This document shows positions 1 through 5,076 of a stretch of DNA of 5,076 nucleotides, in pieces. Position 1 is the first letter of the stretch. The number at the start of each line of letters is the position of its first letter. This DNA comes from Parcubacteria group bacterium (lineage in GTDB: Bacteria; Patescibacteriota; Minisyncoccia; UBA6257; JACRHW01): positions 1 to 5,076 of the forward strand of contig JACRHX010000051.1 in the NCBI GenBank assembly GCA_016211955.1. The letters run 5' to 3'. Below the pieces are notes generated by a model, which was given only the letters and a program-made list of their open reading frames with translations, was not told where the DNA came from and did no database searches. A program made the translations under genes and the position numbers.

Positions 1-97
1 CTTTGATTGATTTTTTTGCATGTTTTACATGGTTACGCTAAAACAAACCACCTCACTTTATAAGATAGTTCACCTATCATTATATCAAGGAAACAAC

Positions 98-131
98 AAA
101 AAAACACGTCTTGTATGTAAAACGTGTTTTT
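98..131 (-). terminator. Rho-independent terminator of the bL25 gene
   Basis: Perfect 10-bp stem (122-131 pairing with 100-109) with a 12-nt loop. On the minus strand it is followed by a run of seven T (98-104). It lies 15 bases past the bL25 stop codon, so it ends that transcript. No gene is visible between it and the left edge (1-97), which has only a weak 5-bp inverted repeat at 64-78. Confidence 0.8.
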
Positions 132-145
132 GTTCAAAGTTTATG

Positions 146-829
146 TTACTCCTCCTCTACCCTACTATTTTCTTCTTCTCTTTGTAACTTCTTCTCTTCC
201 GTCTCCACCTTCACAGTCTCAACTCCTCCAACCCCCTCCTCTTCCATCTCCTTAATCTCCTCCTCGCTCAGAGGCTCTGATACAGAGACAAGTACCATTT
301 CTGGGTCTGTTACAAGCACAACCCCTTCAGGTAACATGATATCTTTTGCGTGAATTTGACTATCAAACGTTGTGAGAGAAGACAACGAAACAGTAATCTC
401 GTGTGGCAAGTGTTGTGGTAACGCCTCTACTTCAATCTCGGAAGCCACCTTGACTACGATGCCATGAAGATCCTCCTCGACAGGCGCTACATCAATAAAT
501 TCAATAGATACCATTGCTTGAGTAACCTCATCTAATGCCACGGCATATAAATCAACATGTAATACATCTCGCGTAAGATTATCCTTGGGCACATCATGAA
601 TAAGAACAGGAAATCTCTCCTCACCTCCATCGTTATTAGTAATAACAACCTCAATAAGCGTATTTTCACCCGCCTCTCGGTAAACTCCTAAAAACTCCTT
701 TTTATGGAGAGTTAGGTTCGTGGTAACAACCTTATTGCCATAAAGTACCGACGGTACAAAACCGGCCCGCCTTAAAGTAGCCAATGGCTTTCCTACCACC
801 TCCCGTTTTGATGCATTAAGTATCAACAT
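146..829 (-). CDS. rplY: Large ribosomal subunit protein bL25 (CTC/TL5 form)
   Basis: Protein of the 50S subunit that binds 5S rRNA. The 227 residues match the long CTC/TL5 form and not the roughly 95-residue E. coli form. The N-terminal 5S-binding domain (about 1-97) shows the typical LRRAGFVPSVLYG (19-31) and ends with HVDLYAV (91-97). The second domain (about 103-186) carries VEALPQHLPHEITV (134-147), then the usual SSL stretch, and DIMLPEGV (163-170), all characteristic of the TL5 C-domain. Residues 187-227 form a highly charged, Glu-rich tail of the kind common but variable in this family. The start is the ATG at 827-829. No good Shine-Dalgarno sequence lies 5-10 bases upstream; an AAGGA sits about 23 bases upstream in a hairpin loop. 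The gene stands alone, without the pth neighbour often seen next to it in other bacteria, and has its own terminator. Confidence 0.96.
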   Translation of the reverse strand: MLILNASKREVVGKPLATLRRAGFVPSVLYGNKVVTTNLTLHKKEFLGVYREAGENTLIEVVITNNDGGEERFPVLIHDVPKDNLTRDVLHVDLYAVALDEVTQAMVSIEFIDVAPVEEDLHGIVVKVASEIEVEALPQHLPHEITVSLSSLTTFDSQIHAKDIMLPEGVVLVTDPEMVLVSVSEPLSEEEIKEMEEEGVGGVETVKVETEEKKLQREEENSRVEEE

Positions 830-839
830 ACCAGGTAGT

Positions 840-867
840 AGAAAGTCGACTATCCTTATCGACTTCT
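840..867 (-). promoter_or_regulatory. Hairpin in the bL25 leader with AAGGA in its loop
   Basis: On the minus strand AAGTCGA (859-865) pairs perfectly with TCGACTT (843-849). Two more pairs form across a one-base bulge. The 9-nt loop TAAGGATAG contains the only Shine-Dalgarno-like core upstream of bL25. The hairpin ends 10 bases before the ATG. The stem sequence AGTCGACTT recurs at 925-933. A role in translational control of bL25 is inference; autoregulation through leader structures is known for many ribosomal protein genes. Confidence 0.4.
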
Positions 868-904
868 ACTTATAAAGTTAATTAGTATTTTTGATATAAA
901 GACC

Positions 905-933
905 AGTATAGAAAAAATCCCTACAGTCGACTT
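905..933 (-). promoter_or_regulatory. Possible bL25 promoter (weak)
   Basis: A TATACT hexamer on the minus strand (905-910) is the best -10 candidate upstream of bL25 and would give a leader of roughly 70 bases that includes the hairpin. No -35 box fits at 16-18 bases. The nearest match, TCGACT (925-930), leaves a 14-base spacer, which is too short. TATAAG at 869-874 is an alternative -10. Confidence 0.22.
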
Positions 934-969
934 TTCATACAATCCCTAGTTACCTGCTTCGTATTTCTA

Positions 970-1041
970 TGTCATTCCCGCGAAGGCGGGAATCTAGGAA
1001 GCATCGATACCCACTAGATTCCCGCCTTCGCGGGAATGACA
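970..1041. repeat. 72-bp inverted-repeat element made of two ATTCCCGC hairpins
   Basis: Two perfect 28-bp arms (970-997 and 1014-1041) flank a 16-nt centre. Each arm is itself a hairpin: ATTCCCGC and GCGGGAAT pair over a 4-nt loop (974-993 and 1018-1037). Each core fits the pattern ATTCCC-N8-GGGAAT, the pattern of the Neisseria dRS3 repeat; similar GTCATTCCCGC repeats occur dispersed in many bacterial genomes. It is much more GC-rich than its flanks. No clear target-site duplication borders it. It is probably a small dispersed non-coding element, not part of either gene. Confidence 0.85.
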
Positions 1042-1066
1042 CGAAAAGAGAATTGGTTAGTTGGAA

Positions 1067-1091
1067 ATGGTATCACTACCCGACATACCAT
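1067..1091. repeat. Short 7-bp inverted repeat
   Basis: ATGGTAT (1067-1073) and ATACCAT (1085-1091) are perfect inverted copies separated by 11 bases. No T-run follows on the minus strand, so it is not a terminator. It could be a protein-binding site or chance. Confidence 0.3.
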
Positions 1092-1140
1092 ATAATTATG
1101 ACACTATATCAGATTACCAAATAAATACAAGACTTCCCAA

Positions 1141-1172
1141 TAAAAACACCCATGTATACATGGGTGTTTTTA
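1141..1172 (-). terminator. Palindromic terminator of the exported-protein gene
   Basis: A perfect 32-bp palindrome centred on TGTATACA, with the core ACACCCATG/CATGGGTGT. A run of five T (then A) ends the hairpin on the minus strand. It begins 14 bases after the TAA at 1186-1188. Because of its symmetry it could also stop transcription arriving from the other side. Confidence 0.85.
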
Positions 1173-1185
1173 TGTTTAATCCGTT

Positions 1186-4100
1186 TTAGAAAGCGGTGGT
1201 TGTTGGCATGGCCGGTTGAGGTGCTACAGGCATTGGCTGTGGTGGCGGTGGGGCAGTCCTCATTCCAGAATCATTCCCCTCAAAAAATTGCCCCCACCCA
1301 CTCGGTAACTGTGGCGTGCCCCCAAAGAATCCGGGACCAACCTCCCATGGTTTACGTTCTGTTTCTCCTGAATATTGACGAACGATACTCAAAAACTCAT
1401 CTCTCATTGCCCAAAGTTCTTGGATATTTGTAGTAACTGCCTCTGGATCTTTAACCCCGTTCTTGAGTTCAGCTAAAATTTCACTACCGCTTGTTTTAAT
1501 CTGACCAAGAAGGTCTTGAAGTTCACCTACATCAATTTTGTTTCTTTGAAGCGCACGAATCCTTGTAGTCATTTCATCTGTCATTTTCTTAAACTCAGAG
1601 GTAAATCCACCAAAATTATTATTTACCATGAGAAGAACCTGATATATCTGTCGAAAATCATTTGCCTGATCGTAGAATTTCTGTTCAAGGACACTCATCG
1701 CCTCACGCGCCTCCCCCTTACCCACTAATTCCTCCGCCTCTCCCTTACTCGCCCTGAGCGATGTCGCACCCCCCTCTAAATCAGCATAGAGATGTGAAAC
1801 ATCGATATTTTTCTTTGCGAGACGGGCTACCATATTCTTTGCTTTTACGAGGTTGCGTTCTATATCCACCAACTCTCTACTTACTTGACGTGACACATCT
1901 GGCCATCTTGAAATTAACTCAAGCTCAGATCGATATTGATTTAAGCTGGAAAAAAACTCAGGGAGATCATCAATACCGGCCTTATCCAACTCATCCCACG
2001 TCTTTGCATTTTTAATTACCTCGATTAATGCTTTAATTTTTGATAAGGTATCGAGTAGTTCCTGCGGAATCTTTGTGTTTCTTTTCACCAGCGTATTAAC
2101 TTTCTTTTCGAATGTCTTTACGTCCTGCTCCAAACGCTTCACTCCCCTCCTCATTTCTATAAGTTGCTGTGCCTCTTGTTGCGTTTCACGAATATACTGT
2201 TCTAACTCTCGTACATCTTGTTCTAGATTTGATATATCAGCTCCTTCGGGAAGTAGCTTCTCAAATTCATCAAATGATTTTGCCGATTTTGCTGCACTCA
2301 ATATCTTCTTCAGCCGCTCTAAGCTTGCCTTCATTTCTGAGGAGATCGTAATACCGTTCTTTTCTAAACGCTGCAAATCGCGCTCAGAACGCTTCACCCC
2401 CGACTCTAAGAATCGAGCCCCTTGCTTAATGCGTGAAAAGTCTCCTTCCTGTTGCTGTCTGTCATTCATCACACACGCATTTCTCTGTTGATCCCAATGC
2501 TGCTCCGATGAACATTGTTGCTGTTTAGCCTGACAATATCCCGCAGTACCCCCTTGTGAAACCCATAGTTGCCCATCGGGACACTGCCCCTGATACACCC
2601 TGCAACTCTGCGACGCGGGATCCCAAGATTGACCCTGCGAACACTGTTTTACCTCTGCTACCTTACAATATCCTGCTGTACCACCCTGCGAAACCCACTG
2701 CTGACCCGCAGGACATTGGCTCTGTTGTGAATATGTCCTACATTTTTCTGGATCAGGCATACCAAAATTAACACTTGGAGCGCTCCCCGCATCAGGCATC
2801 CAAACATTTGCTCCGCTTGGTGTATTTGCGCATGCTTGTTTCAAATTTTCTACACGAACAGGATCTGCGTCATTTCTCACCCACGAACGCAATCCAAGTG
2901 AATTCCACACCTGCTCTCTTTGATTCGCTTGTTGATCAGAAGCCTTACAATATCCCGCACCACCCCCCGATGGTACGTACCAATATTGACCCGAAGAACA
3001 CTGCTGTGTGTTTGAGGGAGAACAACCAGGTGTCGTCGTTGTATCTCCTTGTTTTGCTGATTTTGTCATCGATCCATCACAATACAAAGCCCTTCCAGAA
3101 GAATCGGTGGACATCTGATGACACCCATCACCCAATAATTGCTTTAATGAGGCGTCACATGTTGAATTTACCGTTGAAGTACAAGACCCCGCACCACCTC
3201 CGGGAGGAGAATACCAGTACTGTCCCGCTGGACACGCCTGTGGAGTAGTCTCTGCAGGACAACTTTCTACCTTATAGTTGGTCCCATTTGTAAGATAGCT
3301 CGGATAGTTGTAATCACATTTTCTTTCATTATTAAGCTGGCAATATCTTTTTCCGCCCTGATCCCATCTGCTATATGAAAAACCGGGACATGAATTAGCA
3401 TCACCCGCATATGCTGTTGATGAGGTGCAATATCCTGCACCTCCACTTGGTGGAGTATACCAATATTGTCCTGAAGGACAGGTGTTAGATGTTGATGAAG
3501 TACAATATCCTGTCCCGCCGCTAGGTGGGGTATACCAATATTGACCCGAAGGACAAGTTGGCATCTGACAATAATTACTAGATGAATTCCAAGTACCACC
3601 CGCCTGTGTACAAGCTGTGCTAGAATCCCTACAATACCCTGCACCACCGCTTGGTGAGGTATACCACCATTGTCCTGAAGAACAGGTACCAGTTGCAGAC
3701 GATGGTTTACATGTACTTGTCGCTGCATCCCACCATTCGCTCGACGAACACGAACCTACGGTTGCTGTAGATGATTTACAGGTTTTGGTTGAAGAATCCC
3801 ACCACTGACCTGAAGAACAGGTTGGCATCTGACAATAATTACTAGATGAATTCCAAGTACCCCCCGCCTGTGTGCAGGCAGCACTCTGACTTTGACAATA
3901 TCCCGCACCACCACCTGGTGGGGTATACCAATACTCCCCCGATGGACATGATCCTGTTGTAGTCGTCGATGACTTGCATGAATTGGTTGAAGAATCCCAC
4001 CATTGACCCGAAGGACACGTGTTTGTGGTAGAACTCACGCAATTCGTTCCATTCCAATACTGACCCGATGGACAGGCAGTATTTGTAGTTGTAGTTGTTG

Positions 4101-4326
4101 TAGACGACTTGCATGAATTGGTTGAAGAATCCCACCATTGATCTGAAGGACACGTGGTAGATGTAGATGATATCTGCGCCAAATTTGCACGATAATGCAA
4201 CAGAACTCTCTTTAGTGTTTCTGGAACGCGCAAATAAAACGCATCCGCGGGTGCTGGAGATGCGACAAAAAGCATTCCAGCAAGCATACACGAAAACGCT
4301 ACGTAATGTAATAATTTTATTCTCAT
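1186..4326 (-). CDS. Exported Cys-rich modular protein with helical-repeat stalk, function unknown
   Basis: A 1046-residue protein that I cannot assign to a named family. Residues 1-29 are a Sec signal peptide: MRIK n-region, hydrophobic core, and a likely cut after ADA. Residues 59-618 hold about 17 short cysteine modules such as CPSGQWWDSSTNSC and CPSGQYWYTPPSGGAGYC, joined by Ser/Thr-rich linkers. This part has 44 cysteines, an even number, which suggests disulfides formed outside the cytoplasm. Residues 628-983 are cysteine-free, charged and helical, with four repeats of about 90 residues. Residues 1025-1046 are a Pro-rich tail. No sorting motif, lipobox or C-terminal membrane anchor is visible. 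I chose the ATG at 4324-4326 because it places the signal peptide correctly; an in-frame TTG at 4357-4359 would add 11 residues. Neither start has a good Shine-Dalgarno sequence. The gene appears to be transcribed alone, with its own promoter and terminator. A surface adhesin or filament-like role is inference. Confidence 0.88.
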   Translation of the reverse strand: MRIKLLHYVAFSCMLAGMLFVASPAPADAFYLRVPETLKRVLLHYRANLAQISSTSTTCPSDQWWDSSTNSCKSSTTTTTTNTACPSGQYWNGTNCVSSTTNTCPSGQWWDSSTNSCKSSTTTTGSCPSGEYWYTPPGGGAGYCQSQSAACTQAGGTWNSSSNYCQMPTCSSGQWWDSSTKTCKSSTATVGSCSSSEWWDAATSTCKPSSATGTCSSGQWWYTSPSGGAGYCRDSSTACTQAGGTWNSSSNYCQMPTCPSGQYWYTPPSGGTGYCTSSTSNTCPSGQYWYTPPSGGAGYCTSSTAYAGDANSCPGFSYSRWDQGGKRYCQLNNERKCDYNYPSYLTNGTNYKVESCPAETTPQACPAGQYWYSPPGGGAGSCTSTVNSTCDASLKQLLGDGCHQMSTDSSGRALYCDGSMTKSAKQGDTTTTPGCSPSNTQQCSSGQYWYVPSGGGAGYCKASDQQANQREQVWNSLGLRSWVRNDADPVRVENLKQACANTPSGANVWMPDAGSAPSVNFGMPDPEKCRTYSQQSQCPAGQQWVSQGGTAGYCKVAEVKQCSQGQSWDPASQSCRVYQGQCPDGQLWVSQGGTAGYCQAKQQQCSSEQHWDQQRNACVMNDRQQQEGDFSRIKQGARFLESGVKRSERDLQRLEKNGITISSEMKASLERLKKILSAAKSAKSFDEFEKLLPEGADISNLEQDVRELEQYIRETQQEAQQLIEMRRGVKRLEQDVKTFEKKVNTLVKRNTKIPQELLDTLSKIKALIEVIKNAKTWDELDKAGIDDLPEFFSSLNQYRSELELISRWPDVSRQVSRELVDIERNLVKAKNMVARLAKKNIDVSHLYADLEGGATSLRASKGEAEELVGKGEAREAMSVLEQKFYDQANDFRQIYQVLLMVNNNFGGFTSEFKKMTDEMTTRIRALQRNKIDVGELQDLLGQIKTSGSEILAELKNGVKDPEAVTTNIQELWAMRDEFLSIVRQYSGETERKPWEVGPGFFGGTPQLPSGWGQFFEGNDSGMRTAPPPPQPMPVAPQPAMPTTTAF
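1189..1254 (-). other. Pro-rich C-terminal tail of the exported protein
   Basis: The last 22 residues contain four consecutive Pro followed by QP, MP and AP pairs and end in PTTTAF. A Gly/Pro/aromatic stretch (about residues 993-1018, with GPGFFGG and SGWGQFF) precedes it. The tail is probably disordered and extended. It has neither an LPXTG motif nor a hydrophobic PEP-CTERM-type helix. Confidence 0.7.
1378..2445 (-). repeat. Four ~90-residue helical repeats in the exported protein
   Basis: Residues 628-983 are alpha-helical, charged and free of cysteine. A conserved turn marks each repeat: EKNGITIS, KRNTKIPQ, KKNIDVS and QRNKIDVG. The shared Asn falls at residues 657, 750, 840 and 929, so the spacing is 93, 90 and 89. 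Each turn is followed by a Leu/Lys-rich helix, and repeats 1 and 2 share SAKSFDEFEK versus NAKTWDELDK and start with the same GVKR. Copies are strongly diverged. Coiled-coil or helical-bundle packing is expected. Confidence 0.75.
3557..3609 (-). repeat. 53-bp in-gene duplication, copy 2
   Basis: Matches 3821-3873 at 52 of 53 bases, offset 264 bases (88 codons). It encodes the type C module and the following QMPTC. The type B module before it is also duplicated at the same 88-residue offset, but with more changes. Confidence 0.9.
3821..3873 (-). repeat. 53-bp in-gene duplication, copy 1
   Basis: Partner of 3557-3609, with a single mismatch inside the stretch (3862 versus 3598). It lies nearer the N-terminus of the encoded protein. 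Confidence 0.9.
3971..4021 (-). repeat. 51-bp type A module duplication, copy 2
   Basis: Matches 4106-4156 with two mismatches; the first 36 bases are identical. The offset is 135 bases (45 codons), so the reading frame is kept. It encodes the module at residues 104-117. Confidence 0.9.
4106..4156 (-). repeat. 51-bp type A module duplication, copy 1
   Basis: Partner of 3971-4021, encoding the first module (residues 59-72). A simple-sequence stretch encoding a poly-Thr linker lies beside it (about 4079-4105). Confidence 0.9.
4240..4326 (-). other. Signal peptide of the exported protein
   Basis: The 29 residues have a basic start (MRIK), a hydrophobic centre including MLAGMLFVA, and an SPAPADA end that fits signal peptidase I (Ala at -3 and -1). 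The one Cys (residue 13) lacks the lipobox context L-[AS]-[GA]-C, so a lipoprotein is unlikely. Confidence 0.85.
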
Positions 4327-4377
4327 ATGATTTATATATTTAAATTGATAATAAAACAACCTTGTGTAGATCTCTTA

Positions 4378-4383
4378 ATTATA
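4378..4383 (-). promoter_or_regulatory. Probable -10 box of the exported-protein gene
   Basis: A perfect TATAAT on the minus strand, 51 bases before the chosen ATG. Transcription would start near 4371, giving a leader of about 45 bases to the ATG but only about 12 to the alternative TTG. The -35 position (4401-4406, AGTTTT) is a poor match and overlaps the T-run that follows the upstream gene. Confidence 0.5.
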
Positions 4384-4397
4384 GAATACTCTACATG

Positions 4398-4422
4398 AAA
4401 AAAACTGAGTAGTGGATAACTC
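4398..4422 (-). terminator. Weak possible terminator of the right-edge gene
   Basis: A 4-bp stem (GAGT at 4419-4422 on the minus strand with ACTC at 4407-4410) and an 8-nt loop precede seven T (4398-4404). The stem is too short for a confident call, so some read-through into the exported-protein gene is possible. Confidence 0.25.
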
Positions 4423-4430
4423 GTCCGAGC

Positions 4431-5076
4431 TTATATTTCAAAATAGCCGCGAAATATATTTTTTTTTATATACTGTTCCAACCCCTCCCTTCCAAAATAT
4501 TCCATAAAAATTTTATTCCACAACGCCTCTTGTTGATGATAGGTATACATAATCATCCTTTCCTTTTGCACGAGTGACATTACCATGTCTACGGGGTTAA
4601 AGCTTACAAGCGTCTCTTCTCCCTGTTCATTCGCAAGATACTCCCCCACCCAATCAAGGTTCTCCCAAAACCGAAGCGTATGATCAAGTTTTGGATACAC
4701 CTCCCCCATACGCATCAAATCCTCTCCCGCACGTGACCAATGTAACGCTTCTGGATTGACGTGGGGTATCTTGAGACGCCAATCGTTATCACCACCCTTT
4801 ACAAGATAGCGTTGTATAACAAACCAAATCAATTTTTCACTTGACACGTCTACCCTTTCCTCTCTCACATCGCCACGCAATAAAGAAATGAGATGCGCAG
4901 AAAAAGGTTCTGACATTTCAGCGCTTTTTCGCACAAGATCAGAGTAGAATGGAATTTCATGAAGATAGTGAAACACCATACTCACCATACGTAACAACTC
5001 CCCGGAAACACCCAATTCAACAGGCAATACAAATATCACCCCAAGCTCCTTGAGATGACTTACATTGTGCCACTTC
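4431..5076 (-). CDS. Unrecognised protein, 3' part only
   Basis: The reading frame is open to the right edge, so the start is outside the window. A GTG at 5037-5039 exists, but 12 more in-frame codons lie upstream of it within the window with no stop. The visible 214 residues end at the TAA at 4431-4433. The sequence looks soluble and mainly helical, rich in Leu, Glu, Met and aromatic residues (for example FVIQRYLV, LRFWENLDWVGEYL and YTYHQQEALWNKIF). It has no signal peptide in the visible part, no membrane segment and no catalytic motif I recognise. It ends about 100 bases before the exported-protein gene, on the same strand. A run of nine A on the coding strand (4459-4467) encodes IKKN close to the C-terminus. 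I do not assign a function. Confidence 0.8.
   Translation of the reverse strand, partial: KWHNVSHLKELGVIFVLPVELGVSGELLRMVSMVFHYLHEIPFYSDLVRKSAEMSEPFSAHLISLLRGDVREERVDVSSEKLIWFVIQRYLVKGGDNDWRLKIPHVNPEALHWSRAGEDLMRMGEVYPKLDHTLRFWENLDWVGEYLANEQGEETLVSFNPVDMVMSLVQKERMIMYTYHQQEALWNKIFMEYFGREGLEQYIKKNIFRGYFEI

Larger units (their letters stand above)
830..1185. other. Intergenic region without a gene
   Basis: This 356-base gap separates the exported-protein gene from bL25. I see no convincing coding frame. It is AT-rich apart from a GC-rich inverted repeat at 970-1041. From left to right it holds the bL25 leader hairpin, a possible bL25 promoter, the 72-bp inverted repeat, a 7-bp inverted repeat at 1067-1091, and the terminator of the upstream gene. 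Confidence 0.7.
2473..4152 (-). repeat. Array of short Cys/Trp/Gly modules in the exported protein
   Basis: Residues 59-618. Type A, CxxxxWWDxxTxxC and variants with a single W, occurs at 59-72, 104-117, 170-183, 193-206, 562-575 and 605-618, with a shorter form at 85-96. Type B, CxSGQYWYxPxGGxGYC and the shorter CPxGQxWVSQGGTAGYC, occurs at 127-144, 215-232, 258-275, 283-300, 365-382, 443-460, 538-554 and 582-598. Type C, CTQAGGTWNSSSNYC, occurs at 151-165 and 239-253. Less regular Cys-containing inserts lie at 313-364, 383-442 and 461-537. Ser/Thr linkers join the N-terminal modules, and Gln-rich linkers join the last ones. Confidence 0.9.

Noticed and set aside
970..1041. The double hairpin as the terminator of the upstream gene.
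   Set aside because: No T-run follows it on the minus strand, and a better terminator at 1141-1172 already lies just after the stop codon.
1091..1096. TATAAT on the plus strand in the intergenic region.
   Set aside because: No plus-strand gene follows, there is no matching -35 box, and the region is generally AT-rich.
1152..1433. Open frame of 93 codons on the plus strand.
   Set aside because: It overlaps the terminator palindrome and the Pro-rich tail of the exported protein in antisense, and has no protein-like features or start signal.
2075..2491. A 138-codon plus-strand frame rich in Ser, Phe and Cys.
   Set aside because: It is the antisense of Glu/Lys-rich helical codons, which typically leaves long open frames with this composition.
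3267..3728. A 153-codon minus-strand open frame with repeats.
   Set aside because: Its repeats are only the module repeats of the exported protein read in another frame.
3430..4156. Repeated DNA units that might be mistaken for a CRISPR array.
   Set aside because: The units are in-frame coding modules of uneven spacing with no unique spacers of constant length.
3842..4291. A 149-codon minus-strand open frame with internal repeats and a Cys/Phe-rich sequence.
   Set aside because: It is an out-of-frame reading of the same duplicated DNA; the other frame has the signal peptide and regular Cys modules.
4411..4419. TTATCCACT on the minus strand, 8 of 9 bases of a DnaA box.
   Set aside because: It is a single copy with no cluster, no AT-rich unwinding region of note and no dnaA or dnaN gene nearby; a chance match is likely.

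Overview
The window holds two complete genes and one gene cut by the right edge. All three are on the minus strand, so transcription runs right to left. The base composition is moderate to AT-rich, the genes are spaced apart and mostly have their own terminators, and neither complete gene has a clear Shine-Dalgarno sequence at a normal distance. These traits, with a large Cys-rich secreted protein and a GC-rich inverted-repeat element in an AT-rich gap, suggest an uncultivated bacterium of the Patescibacteria (CPR; Parcubacteria-like) type. This is an inference; only the bL25 gene is a firm bacterial marker.

Layout, left to right. Positions 1-97 are non-coding. A rho-independent terminator (98-131) closes the ribosomal protein bL25 gene (CTC/TL5 form, 146-829). 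The 356-base gap at 830-1185 holds a leader hairpin, a 72-bp inverted repeat made of two hairpins (970-1041), a small inverted repeat, and a perfect 32-bp palindromic terminator (1141-1172) for the next gene. The main gene (1186-4326) encodes a 1046-residue exported protein. It has a signal peptide, about 17 short Cys/Trp/Gly modules with 44 cysteines, a cysteine-free helical region built from four repeats of about 90 residues, and a Pro-rich tail. Its probable promoter has a perfect TATAAT at 4378-4383. At the right edge is the 3' part of an unrecognised soluble helical protein (4431-5076).

The three genes show no functional link: a ribosomal protein, a probable cell-surface stalk or adhesin-like protein, and an unknown. 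The exported protein is the most interesting object. Its head modules were expanded by recent in-frame duplications still visible as near-identical DNA, while its helical repeats are old and diverged.
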